From: Pseudomonadota bacterium | GTDB lineage: Bacteria; Pseudomonadota; Gammaproteobacteria; Steroidobacterales; Steroidobacteraceae | Assembly: GCA_018241525.1 (NCBI GenBank) | Contig: JAFEDR010000009.1 | Coordinates: 496,001-560,000, forward strand | Direction: 5' to 3' | Length of the DNA: 64,000 nt | Part shown: positions 18,581 to 27,275 of the stretch, in pieces | How the letters are laid out: each line of letters opens with the position of its first letter | How positions within the stretch are numbered: the first letter of the stretch is position 1 | The notes under the pieces: model-generated | Seen by the model: only the letters and a program-made list of their open reading frames with translations | What the model was told of the DNA's origin: nothing | Database searches by the model: none | Program-made: the position numbers and the translations under genes

Positions 18581-19381
18581 ATGGAATCTGACTTCATCCG
18601 CGTCGACGGCGCGGCGATCGAGTATCGCATCTGGCCGGCGGCGGCGGCAGGCGCACCAGATACCGTGCTGCTGCACGAAGGACTCGGCTCCGTCTCGCAG
18701 TGGCGCGACTTCCCGGCCGCGCTCGCGGCCCGCACCCAGGGCCGGGTCATCGCCTATTCGCGCCTGGGTCACGGCCGCTCGGACCTGCCGGCCCGGCCGC
18801 GAGACCGCGACTACCACTCGCTCGAGGTACGCACCGTCCTGCCGGCCATTTTGGACCAGCTGCGCGCGCCGCGACCGCTGATCTTCGGCCACAGCGACGG
18901 TGCGACGATGGCGCTGCTGTTCGCCGCGCGGTGGCCGACTCGGGTCGCGGGCGTGATGGCGCTGGCCCCGCACGTGAAGGTCGAGGGGATCACGCTCGCG
19001 GGGCTGCGCCGTGCGCGCGATGCGTTCACGGCAGGCCGCCTGCGGGAACGGCTCCAGGTGCATCACGGCGACGTCGACCACGTGTTCCGCAGCTGGAACG
19101 ACCTCTGGCTCGATCCCGGTTTCCGCGACTGGAACATCGAGCCCGCGCTTCGCGACATCCACTGCCCGGTGGTCGCCATCCAGGGCGTGGACGACGAGTA
19201 CGCCACGCTCGAGCAGATCGAGAGCATCGGCCGGGCGGTGCCCAACGCGATCGTGATGGCGCTCCCCGGCTGCGGACATGCGCCGCATCGCGAGCGCCCC
19301 GCCGAGGTGCTCGAGGCCACGGCACGCCTCGTGGCCCGCATCGGCGCGACCGCCGAGGCTGCTGCCCGCCCGGTGCCCTGA
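18581..19381 (+). CDS. Alpha/beta hydrolase with Ser nucleophile
   Basis: A 266-residue alpha/beta hydrolase. The oxyanion-side sequence is VLLHEGLGSVSQW, the nucleophile elbow FGHSDGA carries Ser, the acid is probably in VDDEY, and the His is in PGCGHAPH. It resembles esterases and lactone hydrolases of catabolic gene sets. It starts 96 bases from the divergent MaoC-like gene and ends 4 bases from the convergent SDR gene. The substrate is unknown. Confidence 0.83.
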   Translation: MESDFIRVDGAAIEYRIWPAAAAGAPDTVLLHEGLGSVSQWRDFPAALAARTQGRVIAYSRLGHGRSDLPARPRDRDYHSLEVRTVLPAILDQLRAPRPLIFGHSDGATMALLFAARWPTRVAGVMALAPHVKVEGITLAGLRRARDAFTAGRLRERLQVHHGDVDHVFRSWNDLWLDPGFRDWNIEPALRDIHCPVVAIQGVDDEYATLEQIESIGRAVPNAIVMALPGCGHAPHRERPAEVLEATARLVARIGATAEAAARPVP

Positions 19382-19385
19382 GTCA

Positions 19386-20291
19386 TCAGTCGTCGCGCAG
19401 CGCCTCGCGCAGCCGCGTACCGATCTCGGGCCGCTCGCGGTAGGGATCGGCCGGGTTGCGTCCCGCCAGGATGTCGTCAAAGCGCGTGCGCAGCGCCCCG
19501 AGCGCCTGCGGATGGCTATATATATAGAATCGGTCCGCGCGGATCGCGTCGAAGACGATCGCCGCCAGGCCGGCGGCGGTCACGTGCCCGCTGCCGACGG
19601 CCTTCTCGGTCATGGCCTTGGCGACACGCTGGCTGCGCGTCGGCCCGTCGGCATCGCGCAGCGCGTCCGGGCGGTTGCGCTCGCTGCCGGCGATCGCGGT
19701 CGGCACGAAGTACGGGCACAGCACGTGGGCACGGATCCGGTCGCAGACGAGCGCGAGGTCCTGGTACAGGGTCTCACTGAGGCTCACGACCGCGTGCTTC
19801 GTAACGTTGTAGACGCCCATGTTCGGCGCGTTCACAAGTCCGGCCATCGAGGCGGTGTTGATCACGTGGCCGGCGTAGGCGGCATCTGACCGTGCGGCCT
19901 CGAGCATCATCGGCACGAACAAGCGCACGCCATGGGCCACGCCCAGCAGGTTGACGCCGACCACCCATTCCCAGGTCCGCAGCGAATGCTCCCAGATGAG
20001 CCCGCCGGCACCGACGCCGGCGTTGTTGAAGACGAGATGCGGGGCACCGAAGCGCGCGCGCGTCTCCCGGGCGAGGGTCGCCATGGAGTCGCCGTCCGCG
20101 GTATCGACCTGCAGGCCGAGCACCCGCGCCCCGCGCGCCCGCAGTTCCGCGGTCGCCGCCTCGAGCGCATCGGCCTGGACGTCCGCGAGCACGAGCTGCA
20201 TGCCGAGCGTGGCGCCGAGCCGGGCGAGCTCGAGACCGATCCCGGACCCGGCCCCGGTGATCACGGCCGTGCGACCGCTGAAGTCCTGCAT
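19386..20291 (-). CDS. Short-chain dehydrogenase, last gene of the acyl-CoA operon
   Basis: A 301-residue SDR. Cofactor motif VITGAGSGIGLELA, the Asp of ADVQADA for cofactor choice, NNAGVGAGG, TASMAG (Ser) and YNVTK (Tyr, Lys) are all present. The longer C-terminal part ends with a segment where FYIYSHP is encoded by an unusually A/T-rich run. It starts 8 bases after the stop of the CurA-like gene. It probably oxidises a hydroxyacyl-CoA or related alcohol in the same pathway. Confidence 0.86.
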   Translation of the reverse strand: MQDFSGRTAVITGAGSGIGLELARLGATLGMQLVLADVQADALEAATAELRARGARVLGLQVDTADGDSMATLARETRARFGAPHLVFNNAGVGAGGLIWEHSLRTWEWVVGVNLLGVAHGVRLFVPMMLEAARSDAAYAGHVINTASMAGLVNAPNMGVYNVTKHAVVSLSETLYQDLALVCDRIRAHVLCPYFVPTAIAGSERNRPDALRDADGPTRSQRVAKAMTEKAVGSGHVTAAGLAAIVFDAIRADRFYIYSHPQALGALRTRFDDILAGRNPADPYRERPEIGTRLREALRDD

Positions 20292-20299
20292 CGGGCGCC

Positions 20300-21322
20300 T
20301 CAGACGAGCTTGACGAGCTGCTTGCCGAAGTTCCGGCCCTTCAGCAGCCCGAGGAACGCGGCCGGCGCCGACTCGATGCCCTGCGCGATCGACTCGCGAT
20401 AGCGCAGCCGTCCGGCCGCGACCAGCCCGCCGAGCTCGGCAAGCGCCTCCGGCCAGACCTCCAGGTGCTCGCTGACGATGAACCCCTCGATCTTCATGCG
20501 GTTGAGCAGGATCAGCTGCGGCACCGTCATCGGGATCGGCACACCGTTGTAGCCGGCGATCATCCCGCACATCGCGATCCGCGAAAATGCATTCGCGCGC
20601 TGCATGACCGCATCGAGGATCGCACCGCCGACGTTCTCGAAGTGCCCGTCGATGCCCGCCGGGCATGCTTCCCGCAGCGCACCGGCGAGCGAGCGGGCGT
20701 CGGCGTGCTCGCGATAGTCGATGCAGGCGTCGAAGCCGAACTCGTCGACGACCGCGCGGCACTTCTCGGCGCCGCCGGCGATGCCAACCGCCCGCGCGCC
20801 TCTCAGCTTGGCGAGCTGTCCGACCACCGCACCGACCGCGCCGCTGGCGGCGCTGACGACGACGGTTTCGCCGGCCTTCGGTGCGATGATCTTGATCAGG
20901 CCATACCAGGCGGTGACGCCCGGCATGCCGACGGCGCCGAGATACGCCGACAGCGGGATCCGACCGGCCTCGACCTTGCGCAGCACGCCCGGCACGCCGC
21001 CGTCGACGATCTGGTACTCCTGCCAGCCGCCCATGCCGACGACCCTGTCGCCCACGGCGTATCGATCGCTGCGTGACTCGACGACCTCGCCGACCGTGCC
21101 GCCGATCATGACCTCGCCGAGCGGCTGCGGCGCTGCGTAGCTCTTGGACTCGCTCATGCGCCCGCGCATGTACGGGTCGAGGCTGAGGAAATGATGGCGC
21201 ACGAGCACCTGGCCGGGCGCGAGTGGCGCCAGCGCGACCTCCTCCAGCCGGAAATTCTCGACCGTCGGTTCACCGTCCGGTCGCGACACGAGAAGCACGC
21301 GGCGATTGAGCGTCATGGTCAT
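20300..21322 (-). CDS. NADP-dependent oxidoreductase, CurA/prostaglandin-reductase type
   Basis: A 340-residue zinc-independent medium-chain reductase. FLSLDPYMRGRM and YLGAVGMPGVTAWYG are hallmarks of the leukotriene B4 dehydrogenase/CurA family. The nucleotide-binding site is VVSAASGAVGAVVGQLAK. Such enzymes reduce alpha,beta-unsaturated carbonyls with NADPH. GGAG lies 4 bases before the ATG at 21322; a second ATG is two codons further in. It sits 24 bases after the SDR gene. Confidence 0.9.
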   Translation of the reverse strand: MTMTLNRRVLLVSRPDGEPTVENFRLEEVALAPLAPGQVLVRHHFLSLDPYMRGRMSESKSYAAPQPLGEVMIGGTVGEVVESRSDRYAVGDRVVGMGGWQEYQIVDGGVPGVLRKVEAGRIPLSAYLGAVGMPGVTAWYGLIKIIAPKAGETVVVSAASGAVGAVVGQLAKLRGARAVGIAGGAEKCRAVVDEFGFDACIDYREHADARSLAGALREACPAGIDGHFENVGGAILDAVMQRANAFSRIAMCGMIAGYNGVPIPMTVPQLILLNRMKIEGFIVSEHLEVWPEALAELGGLVAAGRLRYRESIAQGIESAPAAFLGLLKGRNFGKQLVKLV

Positions 21323-21346
21323 CTCTCTCCGGCCTCGGGGTGGTGC

Positions 21347-22135
21347 TCAGGCATGGACCGCAGACACACCGCCGTCCACGGCGAGCACCTGGCCCGTGAT
21401 GTGCTTGCCGGCGCGACTCGCGAACAGCAGTGCCGCGCCCTTGAGGTCGTCCTCGTCGCCGAGCCGGCGCAGCGGCGCCCTCGACTTCAGGCGGTCCTCG
21501 CCGAGTTTCTCGAGGGTGCCACGCGTCATCTTGCTGGGGAAGAATCCCGGCGCGAGGGCGTTGACGGTGATGCCGTGCTCGCCCCACTCGCCGGCGAGTG
21601 CCCGCGTCATGCCGATCACGCCGGCCTTCGAGGCGTTGTACGCGACCGTGTCGTGGCCAGGGCCGTTGCCGGCCAGGCCGGCGATCGAGGCCATCATCAC
21701 GATCCGCCCGTAGCGGCGCGGGATCATGCTGTCGCGGGCCACCTGCTGGCTGAACAGGAACACGCTGCGCAAGTTGAGGTTCAGCACCTTGTCCCACGCC
21801 TCGAGCGGGTGATCCTCGGCTGGTGCGCCCCACGCGGCACCGGCGTTGTTGACGAGGATGTCGACGTGCCCGACGCGGCGCATCGCCTCCTGGGTGACGC
21901 GCGCCACGTCCGCAGGAACGCTGGCATCGCCTTCGACGGCGCTCGCGTCGATGTCGCGACCCCGCAGGTGCTCGACGGCGGCCGCGAGCTCCGAGGCCTT
22001 GCGCGCCGTCAGCACGACGCGGGCACCAGCCTCGCCGAGCGCCTCGGCCACCTGCAGCCCAAGCCCGCGCGAGCCACCGGTGACGAGCGCGGCGGCACCG
22101 TGCAAATCGAAGAGCTGCAGGACGGGCGTGCTCAT
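21347..22135 (-). CDS. SDR family 3-oxoacyl-reductase-like dehydrogenase
   Basis: A 262-residue FabG/gluconate-5-dehydrogenase-like SDR. It has VTGGSRGLGLQVA, NNAGAAW, MASIAG, YNASK and the C-terminal GGxTGQxLAVDGG pattern (ITGQVLAVDGGVSA). The ATG at 22135 overlaps the TGA of the upstream acyl-CoA dehydrogenase by 4 bases, which supports this start over upstream codons. It likely acts on the beta-hydroxy or beta-keto intermediate of the pathway. Confidence 0.9.
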   Translation of the reverse strand: MSTPVLQLFDLHGAAALVTGGSRGLGLQVAEALGEAGARVVLTARKASELAAAVEHLRGRDIDASAVEGDASVPADVARVTQEAMRRVGHVDILVNNAGAAWGAPAEDHPLEAWDKVLNLNLRSVFLFSQQVARDSMIPRRYGRIVMMASIAGLAGNGPGHDTVAYNASKAGVIGMTRALAGEWGEHGITVNALAPGFFPSKMTRGTLEKLGEDRLKSRAPLRRLGDEDDLKGAALLFASRAGKHITGQVLAVDGGVSAVHA

Positions 22136-23967
22136 GTCTGGAACCACTCCTCGCGCATGTCGCGACAGGTCGGGTTGCGGCTCGCGACGACCGCGAGCCA
22201 GGGGTCGATCTTCGGCAGCTCGAATTCAAAGAAATAGCGCGCCGCCTGCAGCTTGCCACGATGGAAATCGTCGCGCGGGCGCTCCCCGGTCACGGCGCCG
22301 GTTGCGAGCGCGAGGTCGAGCCACAGCCATGCCACGACCAGATGCCCGAAGGCCTGCAGGTACGGCGTCGCGTTCGCCAGCGCTTCCTCGGGGTTGCGCG
22401 TTGACCAGGCCGCGCGTGTCGCCGCCAGCAGGCGTTCCCACGCAGCGGCGAGCGCAAGTCCATGCTCCGCGAGCGGCGTGCCGCCCGCCCGCCCCACCGT
22501 CGCGGCGATGCGCTGGCCGAGGATCGCCAGCGCCGCGCCGCCATCCTGCGTCACCTTGCGGCCGAGGAGATCGAGGCCCTGGATACCGTGCGTCCCCTCG
22601 TGAATCATGTTGAGGCGATTGTCGCGCCAGAGCTGCTCGACCGGGAAGTCGCGGGTGTAGCCGTAGCCGCCGTGCACCTGGATCGCGAGGCTGTTCGCCT
22701 CGAGGCACCATTCGCTCGGCCAGCTCTTGGCGATCGGCGTCAGCAGCTCGAGCAGCTGCCCGGCCTCGCGGGCGGCCGCGGCATCGCCCGTGTGCAGGTC
22801 ATCGACGAGGCGCGCGCTGTAGAGGGCGAGCGCGAGGCCGCCCTCGACGTACGCCTTCTGCGCCAGCAGCATCCGGCGAACGTCCGCGTGAGCGATGATC
22901 GGTACCGGTGGCGAGGCCGGATCCTTGCCGGCTGGCCCGGACGGCCGTCCCTGGGTGCGGTTGCGTGCATAGTCGAGGCTTGCCTCGAAGCCGGCGTAGC
23001 CGATCGTCACGGCGCCGAGGCCTACGGCGATGCGCGCCTCGTTCATCATGTGGAACATGCCCTTCAGGCCTTCGCCCGGCGCGCCGACGCGGTAGCCGAT
23101 CGCACCCGCCCCGCCGCGTACCGGGTGGCGGCCCTCGCCGAAGTTCAGCAGGGTGTTCGGCACGCCGCGATAGCCGAGCTTGTGATTGAGGCCGGCGACG
23201 GCGACGTCGTTGCGCTCGCCGGTGACGGTGCCCTCGGCCGTCACCAGCTGCTTCGGGACGATGAACAGCGAAATGCCGCGCGCGCCGGGCAGCAGGCGGC
23301 CGTCTTCCTCGGGGATCTTGGCGAGCACGAGGTGGACGATGTTCTCGGTGATCTCGTGGTCGCCGTTGCTGATCCACATCTTGTTGCCACGCAGGCGGTA
23401 GCGCGGCCCGAGGGGATCGGTCTCGCTGCCCGGGCCGTCCGGCTCGGCGCGGGTGACAATGTCGGCGAGGCTCGATCCGGCGTGCGGCTCCGACAGGCAC
23501 ATCGTGCCGAACCAGCGGCCGGCAAACTGCGGACGCGCGAACGCCTGGCGCTGCGCGGGCGTGCCGTGCGCCTTCAGCAGGTTCGCGTTCGCGCTGGTCA
23601 GCATCATTCCGCCGCCGACACCGACACCGGCCTTGGCATAAAACGCGTTCGCGGCCATCTCCACCACGCACGGCAGTTGCATGCCGCCGTCGTCGTAGTT
23701 CTGTGCCGCGGCGAGCATCCCGGATTCGACGTAGGCATGCGCCGCGTCGACCGACGTCTGGGGCAGCACGACCCTGCCGTCGACGAGGCGAGGCTCCTCG
23801 ACGTCGGCGATCCGATTGAAGGGCGCGACGCGTTCGCGCGCTATTCGCTCGCAGGTGTCGAGCACGCCGCCGAGCGTTTCGCGCGAATGATCCGCGAAGC
23901 GCGGGCGACGCAGCAGATCATCCACCGCGAGCCACTCGAACAGCAGGAAATCGATTGTCGCGCGCAT
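22132..23967 (-). CDS. Large acyl-CoA dehydrogenase (about 600-residue FadE-like type)
   Basis: A 611-residue flavoprotein introducing an alpha,beta double bond into an acyl-CoA. The start MRATIDFLLFEWL matches the extra N-terminal helix of the long family (DmdC/PA0506-like). Substrate/FAD-binding motifs are MCLSEPHAGSSLADI and KMWISNGDHEI; the C-terminal domain has IQVHGGYGYTRDFPVEQLWRD followed by IHEGTHGIQGLDLLGRK, where the Glu is the usual catalytic base. It is downstream of the quinone-oxidoreductase gene by 19 bases and overlaps the following SDR gene. Confidence 0.92.
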   Translation of the reverse strand: MRATIDFLLFEWLAVDDLLRRPRFADHSRETLGGVLDTCERIARERVAPFNRIADVEEPRLVDGRVVLPQTSVDAAHAYVESGMLAAAQNYDDGGMQLPCVVEMAANAFYAKAGVGVGGGMMLTSANANLLKAHGTPAQRQAFARPQFAGRWFGTMCLSEPHAGSSLADIVTRAEPDGPGSETDPLGPRYRLRGNKMWISNGDHEITENIVHLVLAKIPEEDGRLLPGARGISLFIVPKQLVTAEGTVTGERNDVAVAGLNHKLGYRGVPNTLLNFGEGRHPVRGGAGAIGYRVGAPGEGLKGMFHMMNEARIAVGLGAVTIGYAGFEASLDYARNRTQGRPSGPAGKDPASPPVPIIAHADVRRMLLAQKAYVEGGLALALYSARLVDDLHTGDAAAAREAGQLLELLTPIAKSWPSEWCLEANSLAIQVHGGYGYTRDFPVEQLWRDNRLNMIHEGTHGIQGLDLLGRKVTQDGGAALAILGQRIAATVGRAGGTPLAEHGLALAAAWERLLAATRAAWSTRNPEEALANATPYLQAFGHLVVAWLWLDLALATGAVTGERPRDDFHRGKLQAARYFFEFELPKIDPWLAVVASRNPTCRDMREEWFQT

Positions 23968-23986
23968 GGCCGTCGGCCGGTGCCGC

Positions 23987-24973
23987 TCAGCCCGGCGCGC
24001 CGAGGCGGAGCACGATCTTGCCGCCGACGCGCCGCGACGCCATGCGCTCGAAGGCAGCCGGCAGGCGTTCCATCGGCAGCACGCAATCGATGACCGGCTT
24101 GATGCGACCTGCGGCGTACCAGTCCCCGAGCTCGGCGAGCGAGCGAGCGAAGTTCGCCGGCTCGCGCCGCGTGAAGTCCCCCCAGAAGACGCCGACCACC
24201 GACGCGCCCTTGAGCAAGGGCAGGTTGAGCGGCAGGCTCGGAATGGCACCGTCGGCGAAACCCACCACCAGGTAGCGGCCGCGCCAGGCAATGGAACGGA
24301 ACGCGGGTTCCGCGAGCGCGCCGCCGACCGGGTCGTAGACGACGTCCGGACTCCGCTCGCCGAGCGCAGACCTGAGTCCCTCGCGCAGCGGCGTAGCCGA
24401 ATAGTTGATCGTCTGGTCGGCACCGATCGAACGACAGAGCGCCGCCTTCTCGTCGCTCGAGACGGCCGCGACGACGTGGGCACCGAGCGCCTTGCCGATC
24501 TGGATCGCGGCCGTGCCGACACCGCCGGCGGCGCCCAGGACGAGCAGCGTCTCGCCGGCGCGCAGTGCCGCGCGATCGGCGAGCGCGTGATGCGAGGTGC
24601 CGTAGGTCATCAGGAATGCCGCGGCATCCTCGAAAGGCGCGCCGCGGGGGACCGGCACGAGCTTCCCCGTCGGCACGCACACGTGGCTCGCAAACGCGCC
24701 GGTGACGCCGACCGACATCACCGCCGCACCGGCCGCGATGCCCGTCACGCCCGCGCCGACCGCCTCGACCACACCCGCGAACTCCGCGCCCGGGACGAAC
24801 GGCGGCGTCGGCCGGAACTGATATTTGCCGTTCACCACCAGCAGATCTGGAAAGTTGAGGCTGGCGGCACGGATGGCCACTCGCACCTCGCCGGCCGCCG
24901 GTTCCGGGGTCGGCTGCTCCACCCAGCGCAGCGCCGCCACGCCGGACGGATCATCACAGCGCCAGGCGTGCAT
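23987..24973 (-). CDS. Zinc-free NADPH:quinone oxidoreductase-like protein
   Basis: A 328-residue medium-chain reductase. It has the family start with SLNFPDLLVVNGKYQ, PGAEFAGVVEAVG, and the NADPH site VLGAAGGVGTAAIQIGKALGA, and lacks the Cys/His zinc ligands. Members reduce quinones or enoyl substrates. The gene is 5 bases after the 403-residue acyl-CoA dehydrogenase, so they are surely co-transcribed. It could act as an enoyl-CoA reductase in this operon, but that is a guess from context. Confidence 0.88.
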   Translation of the reverse strand: MHAWRCDDPSGVAALRWVEQPTPEPAAGEVRVAIRAASLNFPDLLVVNGKYQFRPTPPFVPGAEFAGVVEAVGAGVTGIAAGAAVMSVGVTGAFASHVCVPTGKLVPVPRGAPFEDAAAFLMTYGTSHHALADRAALRAGETLLVLGAAGGVGTAAIQIGKALGAHVVAAVSSDEKAALCRSIGADQTINYSATPLREGLRSALGERSPDVVYDPVGGALAEPAFRSIAWRGRYLVVGFADGAIPSLPLNLPLLKGASVVGVFWGDFTRREPANFARSLAELGDWYAAGRIKPVIDCVLPMERLPAAFERMASRRVGGKIVLRLGAPG

Positions 24974-24978
24974 GCGCG

Positions 24979-26190
24979 TCAGGACCCCTTCGCCGACTTG
25001 CGGAGCTCGCCCTTGGCGATGCTCTCGAGGTGGACCTCATCCGGGCCGTCCGCGAGGCGCAGGGTCCGTACGTTCGCCCAGGCAAAGGCCAGGAACGTGT
25101 CCTGGCACACGCCCATGCCGCCGTGCGCCTGGATCGCGCGATCCAGCACCCGCAGCGCCATGCTCGGCGCGACGACCTTGATCATCGCGATTTCCGCGCG
25201 GGCGGCCTTGTTGCCGACGGTGTCCATCATGTGTGCGGCTTGCAGCGTCAGCAGGCGCGCCTGGTCGATCTCGATGCGCGATCGGGCGATGTCCTGGCGG
25301 ATCGTGCCCATCTCCGCGAGGCTGCGGCCGAAGGCGACACGGTTGCGGACGCGGCGGCACATCGTCTCGAGGGCGCGCTCGGCGACCCCGATCGTGCGCA
25401 TGCAGTGGTGGATGCGGCCCGGGCCGAGGCGACCCTGGGCGATCTCGAAGCCGCGCCCCTCTCCCAACAGCAGGTTGCCCGCCGGCACACGGACGTTCGT
25501 GAAGCTCACCTCGCCGTGGCCGTGCGGCGCGTCGTCGTAGCCGAACACGGTCAGCATCCGCTCGATGCGCACGCCAGGACTGTCCATCGGTACGAGGATC
25601 ATTGACTGCTGCTGATGCGTGGGCGCGGAAGGGTTCGAGCGGCCCATGAAGATCGCCACCTTGCAGCGCGGGTCGCCGGCGCCGGAGGTCCACCACTTGC
25701 GCCCGTTCAGGACGTAGTGCTCGCCGTCGCGCACGATCGATGCCTGGATGTTGGTGGCATCGGAGCTCGCGACCGCGGGCTCGGTCATCGCGAAACAGCT
25801 GCGGATCCGGCCGTCCAGCAGGGGTTCGAGCCATTCGCGCTTCTGCGCGTCGGTGCCGTAGCGCTCGAGCACTTCCATGTTGCCGGTGTCCGGCGCCGAA
25901 CAGTTGAACGGCTCCGCCCCGATCGGCGAGCGGCCCATGACCTCGCAGAGCGTCGCGTACTCGAGGTTGCTGAGACCGGCGCCGCGCGTCGAGTCGGGCA
26001 GGAAGAGGTTCCACAGGCCCGCGGCGCGTGCCTTCTGCTTCAGTTCCTCCACCACCGCCGTCGGCTGCCAGCGGGTGGCATTGACCTGCGCGGCCCAGGT
26101 GGCCTCGCTCGAGTAGACGTGCGCGTCCATGAAGTCGGCGACGCGCTGGCGCAGCTCCGCCGCGCGAGCCGATAGTTCGAAACCGGGCAT
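24979..26190 (-). CDS. Acyl-CoA dehydrogenase (ACAD10/11-like), first gene of the operon
   Basis: A 403-residue acyl-CoA dehydrogenase. It has [14 protein letters not shown], the FAD/substrate motif [29 protein letters not shown], and the C-terminal QAHGGMGV plus [15 protein letters not shown]. This pattern fits the ACAD10/11 branch, some of which handle branched or 4-hydroxy acids. GGAGG lies 8 bases before the ATG at 26190. It heads a six-gene minus-strand operon with gaps of 5, 19, -4, 24 and 8 bases, ending at 19386. Confidence 0.92.
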   Translation of the reverse strand: MPGFELSARAAELRQRVADFMDAHVYSSEATWAAQVNATRWQPTAVVEELKQKARAAGLWNLFLPDSTRGAGLSNLEYATLCEVMGRSPIGAEPFNCSAPDTGNMEVLERYGTDAQKREWLEPLLDGRIRSCFAMTEPAVASSDATNIQASIVRDGEHYVLNGRKWWTSGAGDPRCKVAIFMGRSNPSAPTHQQQSMILVPMDSPGVRIERMLTVFGYDDAPHGHGEVSFTNVRVPAGNLLLGEGRGFEIAQGRLGPGRIHHCMRTIGVAERALETMCRRVRNRVAFGRSLAEMGTIRQDIARSRIEIDQARLLTLQAAHMMDTVGNKAARAEIAMIKVVAPSMALRVLDRAIQAHGGMGVCQDTFLAFAWANVRTLRLADGPDEVHLESIAKGELRKSAKGS

Positions 26191-26535
26191 GAAGCGGTCC
26201 TCCGCGGGATGGAGCCCGGTCGCGGGCGCCCTGCTCGGGCGGCGGGATCCTGACGACGAGCGACTCGGTCACGATAGTGCGCACCCGGATCCGGAACCGT
26301 CAACCGCCGCTTGCCGCAGCGTCCGACGGCGCCTGCGGCGACATCGCGCGCATCGCTGGTTGGCCGTGGCACGGTGCGCGCGCGGCATCGCCGTTGCATG
26401 CGGATCCTCTTGTTTTGCGATGCAAAAGCTTCCGGGGCCGCCGTTGCCGGTCGCAGTCCGCCACGGCAGGCCGTAGAGTGAGCGCCCGCGCGCCGCACCG
26501 CGCGACTCACCGGACCACGACAAGGGGTACAGACA
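26191..26535. other. 345-base divergent control region with a short palindrome
   Basis: No convincing gene is seen here. It lies between the divergent acyl-CoA dehydrogenase operon and the VOC gene. It contains TTTTGC-GAT-GCAAAA at 26413-26427, a 6+3+6 inverted repeat in a locally A/T-richer patch, and a nearby TTGCATGC (26394-26401) that could pair with ATGCAA. These may be operator half-sites for one or both promoters. Confidence 0.4.
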
Positions 26536-26904
26536 ATGATCGGGTACGTGACCCTGGGCACCAACGACATGACGAAGTCCGCGAGGTTCTACGACGCGCT
26601 GCTCGCGACCTTCGGTGCGAAGCGAACGATGGAAAGCGACCGCTACATCGCCTGGGGCAGCAGCCCGACCGCTCCGATGCTGTTCGTCATCAAGCCCTAC
26701 GACGGCAAGCCCGCGACGGTCGGCAACGGCATGATGATCTCGCTGGCCGCGAGCTCCCCGGCACAGGTCGATGCGGTCTACCGCAAGGCGATGGAACTTG
26801 GTGCCAAGGACGAGGGCCCTGCCGGCTCGCGTGGCGATGGCTTCTACGCCGGCTACTTCCGCGACCTCGACGGCAACAAGCTCGCGGTGTTCCACTCCGG
26901 CTGA
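26536..26904 (+). CDS. VOC/glyoxalase-family protein
   Basis: A 122-residue single vicinal-oxygen-chelate domain. It begins MIGYVTLGTNDMTKSARFYD and ends GYFRDLDGNKLAVFHSG, the usual repeats of small VOC proteins. The metal ligands of true glyoxalase I (His/Glu) are not complete: no His is at the first position and the last is Asp/Asn-rich, so an enzymatic role is uncertain. AAGGGG about ten bases upstream supports the ATG. Function unknown. Confidence 0.82.
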   Translation: MIGYVTLGTNDMTKSARFYDALLATFGAKRTMESDRYIAWGSSPTAPMLFVIKPYDGKPATVGNGMMISLAASSPAQVDAVYRKAMELGAKDEGPAGSRGDGFYAGYFRDLDGNKLAVFHSG

Positions 26905-26915
26905 GCTGCCCGGGC

Positions 26916-27275
26916 ATGACTCGCCTGTTCGGGGCTGCGCTCGCCGTCGGGCTCGCCGCGCTCGGGGCCTGCGCACGCCCGCCGTCGCCGGCGGAGATCG
27001 CTGCACGCGCCGTCACGCTGCGGCCCGCGGACGACCGGCTCGCATCGCTCTATGAGCACTCCTGCCGGGCGTGCCATGCGGAGACGCGAGCGTCCGCCCC
27101 GCTCGCGGGCGACCGCGCGGCGTGGCAGCCACGACTGGCGAAGGGCATGCCTGCGCTGCTACAGAGTATCGTCGCCGGATACAACGGCATGCCGGCGGGC
27201 GGGCAGTGTTTCACCTGCACGCCGCAGGATTACGAGGCGCTGGTGCGATTCATGGCTGGCGAGGCAGGACAGTGA
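26916..27275 (+). CDS. Cytochrome c5-like lipoprotein, electron acceptor of the next gene product
   Basis: A 119-residue monoheme class I cytochrome. The signal ends in LAALGAC with Cys19 in a lipobox, so it may be lipid-anchored. The heme motif is CRACH (50-54), the likely axial Met is in YNGMPAGG, and the Cys98/Cys101 pair (CFTC) is the disulfide typical of cytochrome c5. Its stop overlaps the GTG start of the FAD oxidase gene (27272-27275), so the two are coupled. It probably takes electrons from that flavoprotein. Confidence 0.88.
   Translation: MTRLFGAALAVGLAALGACARPPSPAEIAARAVTLRPADDRLASLYEHSCRACHAETRASAPLAGDRAAWQPRLAKGMPALLQSIVAGYNGMPAGGQCFTCTPQDYEALVRFMAGEAGQ

Noticed and set aside
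19516..19527. A twelve-base palindrome made of alternating T and A (CTATATATATAG) in otherwise G/C-rich DNA, resembling a promoter or recombination site.
   Set aside because: It lies inside a well-supported SDR gene and is explained by codons for Phe-Tyr-Ile-Tyr, a segment normal for this protein family.
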